Made by a program: the position numbers and the translations under genes | Assembly: GCA_903832005.1 (NCBI GenBank) | Contig: CAIKZO010000065.1 | Coordinates: 93,376 to 157,375 of the forward strand | DNA length: 64,000 nt | From: Enhydrobacter aerosaccus | GTDB taxonomy: Bacteria; Pseudomonadota; Alphaproteobacteria; Reyranellales; Reyranellaceae | Direction: 5' to 3' | Notes under the pieces: model-generated | What the model saw: the letters and a program-made list of their open reading frames with translations, nothing else | The model's database searches: none | Told to the model about the DNA's origin: nothing | Shown here: one piece after another, positions 58,553 through 64,000 of the stretch | Layout of the letters: each line of letters opens with the position of its first letter | Position numbering within the stretch: the first letter of the stretch is position 1

Positions 58553-59776
58553 CTAGTCCGCCGCCTGCGCCCGCGTTTTCTGCCATTGGCGCACAAGATC
58601 GACGACGAAGTCGATGTCGGCGCGGTTGTTGTAGAGATGGAACGAAAAGCGCAGCAGGCCGCGCCTCACGCCCAGGCGCACGCCTTTGGCCTTCAGGAAG
58701 TCGTGCAACTCCATCATCTCGCGATCGCCCTTGGCGTCGTGATCGGTGCTGAGCATCTTGCCCACGGTGACGATGGGCGAGCCCGCGAGATTGGTGCGGC
58801 CGCCGTAGACCGGCAGACCGAGGTCGAGCAGCCGGTCGGCGAACTCGCGTGTCAGGCCGCAGACATACGCCTCGACGTTCTTGAGGCCCAGATCGATCAG
58901 AAGCTGCAGCGAGGCGCCGACCGCGACGGTGGCCGGATAGTTGTAATTGCCGACGTCGAAGCGCCGCGCGCCCTTGCACAGCTCGTAGGAAGACGTATCG
59001 CCGGCGCTGCCTTCGTGCTGGTCGCCAAGATCGACGCTGAAGCGCGACAGGAAGACGGGATCGAGCGTCTCGGCGAGATCCTCGCGGACATAGAGGAAGC
59101 CCAGGCCATATAGACCCATCAGATATTTCTGCGACGAGGTCGCAAGCGCATCGATCTTCATTGCCTTGACGTCGATGTCGAGCACGCCGACCGACTGTGC
59201 GCCGTCCACCACCAGCAGGACGCCGCGCTCACGGCAGGCGGCACCGAGCTCGGCGAGCGGCAGGCGAAAGCCCGGCGCGAACGACACCGAGGACACGGCC
59301 ACGACCCGCGTGCCGCCATCGATCGCCGCCACGATGGCATCGACTGGAATATGCCCATCCTTGCCGGAGACGCTCTTGATCGTGATGCCGGTGCGCTTGG
59401 CCACGCCGTGCCAGGGAAAGATGTTGGCCGGATGCTCGATCGATTCGCAGAGCACGACATTCTCGCCCGCTTTCCAGGGCAGCGCCGCCGCGATGGTGGC
59501 GATCGCGTCGGTGACGTTGCGCGTGAAGGCGATCTCGTCGGCCGTGGCGCCGATCAGCTTGGCGTAAAGGCCGCGCGTCTTCTCGACGGCGGCGAACATC
59601 GCGGCCTTGTCGATCGTGCCCATGCCATTGTGATCGAGATAGTCGTCGATCGCCTTGCGCGCACCGCTGTAGAGCAGGCAGCGCGCCGAGACATCGAGAT
59701 AGGGGCCATCCTTGGTGCCCGGAAACTCGGCGCGAAGGCGCTCAAAGCGCTGGTCGGTGGCGGGAGAAGCGGTCAC
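58553..59776 (-). CDS. class V aminotransferase (cysteine desulfurase / kynureninase-like fold)
   Basis: A 407-residue PLP fold type I enzyme. The PLP Lys is Lys217 in ATSSQKYLMGLYGLGFLY (a Gln replaces the His usual in SufS/IscS SxHK), Asp191 is in VVDGAQSVGVLDIDV, and ESIEHPANIFPWHGVA lies where the cofactor ring is stacked. No Cys loop typical of desulfurases is evident. It may be an aminotransferase or lyase acting on an amino acid carried by the co-operonic symporter. GTG 59776 has AAGGAG at good distance; the longer frame to 59983 is rejected. Confidence 0.88.
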   Translation of the reverse strand: MTASPATDQRFERLRAEFPGTKDGPYLDVSARCLLYSGARKAIDDYLDHNGMGTIDKAAMFAAVEKTRGLYAKLIGATADEIAFTRNVTDAIATIAAALPWKAGENVVLCESIEHPANIFPWHGVAKRTGITIKSVSGKDGHIPVDAIVAAIDGGTRVVAVSSVSFAPGFRLPLAELGAACRERGVLLVVDGAQSVGVLDIDVKAMKIDALATSSQKYLMGLYGLGFLYVREDLAETLDPVFLSRFSVDLGDQHEGSAGDTSSYELCKGARRFDVGNYNYPATVAVGASLQLLIDLGLKNVEAYVCGLTREFADRLLDLGLPVYGGRTNLAGSPIVTVGKMLSTDHDAKGDREMMELHDFLKAKGVRLGVRRGLLRFSFHLYNNRADIDFVVDLVRQWQKTRAQAAD

Positions 59777-59837
59777 GCGGAAACTCCTTGAACGGTCAGG
59801 GTTCGACCGTAAACGCCGGCCCGGGGAACGCCAACGC

Positions 59838-59877
59838 CCTTCCCGACCTTCCCGGAGCTTCCCGATCGATCGGGAAG
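59838..59877. repeat. iterated CTTCCCG motifs with a 20-bp palindrome
   Basis: CTTCCCGA, CTTCCCGG and CTTCCCGA recur within 40 bases, followed by the inverse CGGGAAG, and another CTTCCCGG lies at about 59914-59921. The last unit forms CTTCCCGATCGATCGGGAAG (59858-59877), a perfect palindrome. An AT-rich stretch (59940-60015) follows, then the RepA-like gene. Iteron-like layout; whether it is an origin is speculation. Confidence 0.55.
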
Positions 59878-60018
59878 CCTCCGATGCCGATGGCACGGGG
59901 CTTCTTCGAGAATCTTCCCGGTTTCCACATCTGCCCCCACTCCTCTCTAACAACGAGCGAACCAATAATAGGCAAAAACGCATTGCGATTAACGCATATA
60001 TAAGTTATAGCTCCAATC

Positions 60019-60907
60019 ATGACAAGCCCCTCCCTGTCCCATCGCCTGTCCGCACCCGAGTTGATGGACGCCACCCTTCCCCGGCGCGAGACGATCCTCG
60101 ACCCGATCCTCACGACCAAGAGCCTCGCCCTGCTCTACGGCCCGCGCGGCATCGGCAAGACCTATGTCGCGCTGGGCATCGCCTGGGCCGCGGCCAGCGG
60201 CGCCAGCTTCCTCGGCTGGCGCGCGCCCCGCCCGCACCGTGCTCTATGTCGACGGCGAGATGGCGGCGGCGGACATCCGCGACCGGCTCGCCTCGTTCGG
60301 GCCCGCCCCGCCCTCGCTCGACCTCATGCTGGTCGACCTGCAGCCCGGCACCCAACCCGATCTCGCGACCCCCGAGGGCCTGCTGCGATTGATGGAGAGC
60401 TGGGACCGTCCCGAGTTCGTGGTGCTCGACAATCTCGCGAGCCTCGCCGGCTTCAAGTCCGGCGATCCGGACGCCTGGAGCCACCTGCAGCGCTTCCTCG
60501 TGCTGCAGCGCCAGCTCGGCCGCGCGATGCTGCTGGTGCATCACGCCAGCAAGCAGGGCACGCAGCGCGGCACCAACCGGCGCGAAGACGTGCTCGACCT
60601 CGTGCTCGGGCTGCGCCGTCCCGAGGGCTACACGCCGCGCGAGGGCGCGCGGATGGAGATCCATTTCGAAAAGACGCGCGGCCTGCACGGCGACGCCGTC
60701 GCGCCGATCGAGGCAAAGCTCGAGACCGACACCGCCAACGGCGCGCGCTGGACGTTCGGCCCGGCCCGCACGGACAAGCTCACGCAGCTCGTGGCGCTGC
60801 TCAAGGAGGGCCTCAATCCCAACCAGGCCGCCGGCGCGCTCGGCATCTCGAAGAGCAAGAGTTATTTATTGAGACAGCGCGCGGTGGAGCGGGGCCTGTT
60901 GAACTGA
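60019..60907 (+). pseudogene. RepA-like AAA ATPase (AAA_25), frameshifted
   Basis: The N-terminal frame from ATG 60019 reads RETILDPILTTKSLALLYGPRGIGKTYVALGIAWAAASGASFLGWRAP, with Walker A GPRGIGKT, then runs into Arg/Pro-rich nonsense. The rest is in the +1 frame: RTVLYVDGEMAAADIRDRLASFG, FVVLDNLASLAGF (Walker B), MLLVHHASKQG and a C-terminal HTH, LNPNQAAGALGISKSKSYLLRQRAVERG. One extra base in the C-run near 60228-60240 (cgccccgcccg) would explain it. RepA-like ATPases of this type occur on plasmids and genomic islands. Either a natural frameshift or a sequencing error in a GC run. Confidence 0.8.
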
Positions 60908-61045
60908 ATGTCCCGGCTCGATCTCGGCGGCAAGCGCAAACTCATCGAGAAGATCTCGTTAGAAGTTCTGAATAGGACGACGCCAGCGCCGCCCGAGCTA
61001 TTAGCGACGTCTGGCAATGTGGTTCTACTGCCCGTAAGTAATTAA
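60908..61045 (+). CDS. small hypothetical protein downstream of the RepA-like gene
   Basis: ATG 60908, immediately after the RepA-like stop (TGAATG), encodes 45 residues: MSRLDLGGKRKLIEKISLEV, then LNRTTPAPPELLATSGNVVL and LPVSN. It is basic in its first half and unlike anything I know. Base composition drops toward AT in the second half. The tight spacing suggests it is translated with the ATPase; it could instead be the remnant of a longer gene. Confidence 0.45.
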   Translation: MSRLDLGGKRKLIEKISLEVLNRTTPAPPELLATSGNVVLLPVSN

Positions 61046-61126
61046 AGACCCTTGGGTGACTCATCACCGGATGGTTGATTGGCTAGCGAGAAGCAGGCCG
61101 CCGCTGCGGGATGTACGCACATGAAA

Positions 61127-61158
61127 AGGCCCCAACCGTCGTCGGAACGCCGGGGCCT
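61127..61158. terminator. hairpin downstream of the RepA-like region
   Basis: AGGCCCC (61127-61133) and GGGGCCT (61152-61158) can pair across an 18-base loop. No clear T-tract. It could close the RepA-like transcript. The rest of the 283-bp gap to ackA holds a good -10 box near its end and nothing else I recognise. Confidence 0.35.
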
Positions 61159-61307
61159 CCCACGTAACCAGCGGTATACTCAGACCTTGTGCGCGCAATG
61201 CAGCATCGGTAAAGGCGAGAAGTCGCACGCTGATCTCCGGAACTCATTACGTCTCTGAACGTTTCCTGGCGTGGCGTTGGAAATCGACGTCACGCAACTG
61301 CAATCGA

Positions 61308-61313
61308 TATAAT
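61308..61313 (+). promoter_or_regulatory. candidate -10 box of the ackA promoter
   Basis: A perfect TATAAT lies 15 bases before the ackA ATG. The best -35 with 17-bp spacing (CGACGT at 61285-61290) is poor. Transcription would start at about 61320, leaving a leader of roughly 9 bases and no Shine-Dalgarno, so a nearly leaderless mRNA is likely. Confidence 0.5.
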
Positions 61314-61328
61314 GTTTAGGCATCTGTC

Positions 61329-62507
61329 ATGCGCACGAGCATTCTGGTCCTAAACGCCGGTTCTTCGAGCCTGAAGTTCTCTCTCTTCGACATCTCTGGT
61401 CATCAAAAGATCGCCGACCTGCTTCACGGTCAGATCGACGGCCTTCTGTCCCAGCCATATCTATCCGCCACGGATGCCCAGGGATCGGTCCTGATCGATG
61501 GGCCCGCGCAGAGCACGACGCCCGAGACGGCCTTCGAGGAAATCTGGACGTGGCTACAAAAGGGAATCGCCACCGTCCCTGACGTCGTTGGCCATCGGGT
61601 CGTTCACGGCGGCGACAAATTCAAAGCGCCGGTGGTGATCGACCCAACCGTCATTGCATCGCTTGAAGAACTCGTCCCCCTGGCACCACTTCATCAGCCG
61701 CACAATCTCGCCGTCATCAGGTCCGTCGCACACATCGCGCCTGCTGCACGACAGATCGCATGCTTCGATACGAGCTTCCATGCCTCGATGCCATCGCTGG
61801 CGACCCGCTTCGCGCTTCCGCGCGACATGCACGACCGAGGCATTCGCCATTACGGCTTCCACGGTCTCTCCTACGAGTATATCGCGGGCGAGCTGAGGGG
61901 CGTGGTGCCCGAACTCGCCGGTACGAAGATCGTCGTCGTCCATCTCGGCAGCGGAGCGAGCCTGTGTGCGCTCGACGGCGGCCGCAGCGTCGCCACGACG
62001 ATGAGCTTCACGCCTCTCGATGGCGTCCCCATGGGCACCCGCAGCGGCGCCCTGGATCCCGGCGTCGTGCTCTACCTGCTTCAGCACGAAAAGATGGACG
62101 CGAAAGCCGTGGAGCATCTGCTCTACGAGCGATCAGGTCTTCTCGGCGTTTCCGGCATTTCGAGCGACATGCGCAAATTGCTTTCCAGCGACAGCGCCGA
62201 GGCGCGGGAAGCCATAGACCTCTTCGTCTATCAGGTGCAGCGCGAGATCGGCTCCCTGGCGGCGGCGCTGCATGGCCTGGATGGCCTGGTCTTCACCGGC
62301 GGCATTGGCGAGAAGTCGGCCGAGATTCGCGCCCGCGTCTGCGACGGCGTTCGCTGGCTCGGCGTCGATCTCGACGCCGCGGCCAACGACGACGGACGCC
62401 AGACGATTTCGAAGGAAACGTCCAAGGTCTCCGTCTTCGCGATCCCAACCGACGAAAACCTGATGATCGCCCGTCACGCCCGGAAATTACTGAATGCGAA
62501 ATCCTAG
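61329..62507 (+). CDS. ackA: acetate kinase
   Basis: A 392-residue enzyme of the ASKHA fold interconverting acetyl phosphate + ADP and acetate + ATP. ILVLNAGSSSLKFSLFD is signature 1; GHRVVHGG, CFDTSFHASMP, GIRHYGFHGLSYEYIA (signature 2) and VHLGSGASLCALDGGRSVATTMSFTPLDGVPMGTRSGALDPGV follow, with the catalytic Glu in FTGGIGEKSAEIRARVC. Its acetyl phosphate probably comes from the phosphoketolase encoded next (10-bp gap with AGGAG), giving substrate-level ATP. Phosphotransacetylase is not in view. Confidence 0.97.
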   Translation: MRTSILVLNAGSSSLKFSLFDISGHQKIADLLHGQIDGLLSQPYLSATDAQGSVLIDGPAQSTTPETAFEEIWTWLQKGIATVPDVVGHRVVHGGDKFKAPVVIDPTVIASLEELVPLAPLHQPHNLAVIRSVAHIAPAARQIACFDTSFHASMPSLATRFALPRDMHDRGIRHYGFHGLSYEYIAGELRGVVPELAGTKIVVVHLGSGASLCALDGGRSVATTMSFTPLDGVPMGTRSGALDPGVVLYLLQHEKMDAKAVEHLLYERSGLLGVSGISSDMRKLLSSDSAEAREAIDLFVYQVQREIGSLAAALHGLDGLVFTGGIGEKSAEIRARVCDGVRWLGVDLDAAANDDGRQTISKETSKVSVFAIPTDENLMIARHARKLLNAKS

Positions 62508-62516
62508 GAGAGCGGC

Positions 62517-64000
62517 ATGTCCGATGCTCGAAGCGATTCCGAGACCTTGTCCCCCCAGGAACTCGACAGGATCGACGCCTGGTGGCGCGCCGCGAACTAC
62601 CTGTCGGTCGGCCAGGTTTATCTGCTCGACAATCCTCTGCTCGAAGAGCCCCTCAGGCTCGAACACATCAAGCCGCGCCTGTTGGGTCATTGGGGAACCA
62701 CGCCCGGCCTCAACTTCACCTACGTTCACCTGAGTCGCGCCCTCAAGCAGCGCGCGCTCGAGATGATCTACATCGCGGGGCCGGGTCATGGCGGCCCCGG
62801 CCTCGTCGCCAATGCCTGGCTGGAGGGGACGTACAGCGAGTTCTATCCGCACGTGTCCCAGGACAAAGTGGGCATGCAACGCCTGTTCAGGCAGTTCAGC
62901 TTCCCCGGCGGCATCCCCAGCCATGCCGCGCCGGAAACCCCGGGCTCCATGCACGAAGGCGGTGAGCTGGGCTACTCGCTCTCCCATGCCTATGGCGCGG
63001 TGTTCGACAATCCCGATCTGGTCGTGGCCTGCGTCGTGGGCGACGGCGAGGCGGAAACAGGCCCGATGGCCACCTCCTGGCACTCGAACAAATTCCTGAA
63101 TCCCGTGACCGACGGCGCCGTTCTGCCGATCCTCCATCTCAACGGCTACAAGATCGCCAATCCGACGATCCTGGCACGCATCTCCACCGAGGAGCTGCAC
63201 GACCTCTTCGTCGGCTACGGCTACGAACCGCACGTCGTCGAAGGCCACGAGCCCGCGCTCATGCACCAGTTGATGGCCAGGACAATCGACACGGTGCTCG
63301 ACCGGATTGCCGCCATTCAAGCGGCGGCGCGCGCCGGCGCGACGGAGCGGCCGCGCTGGCCGATGATCATCCTGCGCTCGCCCAAGGGCTGGACGGGGCC
63401 GAAGGAAGTGGACGGCAAGCGCACGGAAGGCTTTTGGCGCTCGCACCAGGTGCCCATTGCCGACGTCAGCACTCCCGCACATCTCAAGCTGCTCGAAGAC
63501 TGGATGAAGAGCTATCGGCCGGCCGAGCTCTTCGGCACGGAAGGCCACCTCCGGCCCGAGGTCGCCGGGATTGCGCCAACGGGCGACGCGCGCCTCAGCG
63601 CCAATCCACGGGCGAACAGCACACGCACGCTCGTCCCGCTGGACCTGCCGGATTTCGCCGACTACGCCGTCGACGTCCCGAGCCCTGGCGAGCCGGGTGC
63701 AGGCGCCACTGAAGTAACGGGCGCCTTCCTGCGCGACGTAATGCGCACGAGTGCAAAGGCCCGCAACTTCCGGCTCTTCGGCCCTGACGAAATCGATTCC
63801 AACCGGCTCGGTCAGGTGTTCGAGGCCACCGAGCGCGCCTGGGACGCCGACACGCGCCCCTACGATGTCCATCTGGCCCGAGATGGCCGGGCGATGGAGA
63901 TCCTGTCCGAGCACACCTGCCAAGGCTGGATCGAAGGTTACCTGCTGACGGGACGGCACGGCGTCTTCACGTGCTACGAGGCCTTCATCCACATCATCGA
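62517..64000 (+). CDS. xfp: phosphoketolase (xylulose-5-P/fructose-6-P), N-terminal part; cut by the window end
   Basis: About 494 codons of a protein usually near 790 residues. Thiamine-diphosphate enzyme cleaving xylulose 5-P (or fructose 6-P) to acetyl phosphate. [79 protein letters not shown] and [25 protein letters not shown] are the family signatures, with [29 protein letters not shown] further on and [15 protein letters not shown] at the edge. AGGAG is at 62506-62510 before ATG 62517, so it is well translated after ackA. Confidence 0.96.
   Translation, partial: MSDARSDSETLSPQELDRIDAWWRAANYLSVGQVYLLDNPLLEEPLRLEHIKPRLLGHWGTTPGLNFTYVHLSRALKQRALEMIYIAGPGHGGPGLVANAWLEGTYSEFYPHVSQDKVGMQRLFRQFSFPGGIPSHAAPETPGSMHEGGELGYSLSHAYGAVFDNPDLVVACVVGDGEAETGPMATSWHSNKFLNPVTDGAVLPILHLNGYKIANPTILARISTEELHDLFVGYGYEPHVVEGHEPALMHQLMARTIDTVLDRIAAIQAAARAGATERPRWPMIILRSPKGWTGPKEVDGKRTEGFWRSHQVPIADVSTPAHLKLLEDWMKSYRPAELFGTEGHLRPEVAGIAPTGDARLSANPRANSTRTLVPLDLPDFADYAVDVPSPGEPGAGATEVTGAFLRDVMRTSAKARNFRLFGPDEIDSNRLGQVFEATERAWDADTRPYDVHLARDGRAMEILSEHTCQGWIEGYLLTGRHGVFTCYEAFIHII

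Noticed and set aside
57477..58979. 500-codon minus-strand frame across symporter and class V genes
   Set aside because: Out-of-frame reading of two well-supported genes.
61046..61328. Possible tRNA or attachment site next to the RepA-like region
   Set aside because: No cloverleaf, no TTCGA-like arm and no flanking direct repeat could be seen by eye.
1..64000. CRISPR arrays, rRNA, tRNA, IS elements
   Set aside because: No regularly spaced repeats, rRNA-like stretches, tRNA arms or transposase genes were recognised; small RNAs cannot be excluded by reading alone.

Overview
High-GC chromosomal DNA from an alphaproteobacterium. The evidence is the gene content and order (proC, ubiK, ybjN, lgt, midA-like gene, pgeF and prs-rplY-pth-ychF), a phasin gene, a MarR/OmpR pair resembling petP-petR, and many ABC and Bug-type substrate-binding proteins. 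A free-living Reyranella- or Rhodospirillales-like soil or water bacterium fits, but the genus is only a guess. I saw no rRNA, tRNA, CRISPR array, integrase or transposase.

Layout. 0-1.1 kb: the end of pgsA, then moaD-moaE, converging on a DUF2630 gene. 1.1-4.8 kb: a minus-strand thiamine operon thiO-thiS-thiG-thiE-thiF(rhodanese) led by a TPP riboswitch. 4.8-9.6 kb: two branched-chain aminotransferase genes flank a marR-response regulator-histidine kinase operon, and a 19-bp palindrome lies in the divergent promoter region. 9.7-13.3 kb: csaA, phasin with a PhaR-like operator, tetR-proC, an enoyl-CoA hydratase and ubiK. 13.4-19.3 kb: a roughly 1950-residue glycine-rich autotransporter. 19.5-24.7 kb: a class IV PLP-fold protein lacking the expected lysine, a polar amino-acid ABC transporter with its GntR regulator, and cyanase. 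25-29.5 kb: ybjN, lgt, midA-like gene, pgeF and a lipoprotein.

29.6-38.1 kb: a peptide-type ABC operon with three tandem binding-protein genes. The middle one is broken by an exact 22-bp duplication, and both ATPases are fused in one chain. 38.2-44.5 kb: two small hypotheticals, a Bug protein, LysE plus a membrane-anchored AraC regulator, a beta-lactamase-fold lipoprotein and an M81 peptidase. 44.5-48.6 kb: pqiB-pqiC-pqiA, overlapping a secreted RidA-family gene. 48.7-52.4 kb: two more RidA genes, an ABC permease and binding protein without an ATPase, and a TauD-like dioxygenase. 52.4-57.3 kb: prs-rplY-pth-ychF, a DUF2061 protein, a fourth RidA gene and a 56-residue basic protein. 57.3-59.8 kb: a class V aminotransferase with a dicarboxylate/amino acid symporter. 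59.8-61.2 kb: short CTTCCCG repeats and a frameshifted RepA-like AAA ATPase, possibly a mobile-element remnant. 61.3-64 kb: acetate kinase and phosphoketolase, cut off by the window end.

Themes: cofactor synthesis (molybdopterin, thiamine), amino-acid and peptide uptake with several PLP enzymes, and RidA proteins that may remove reactive enamine/imine by-products. Housekeeping blocks that I recall as neighbours in related genomes are here separated by accessory DNA. The most unusual items are the 22-bp duplication, the RidA cluster, the pqi-RidA coupling, the lysine-less transaminase fold and the RepA-like remnant.
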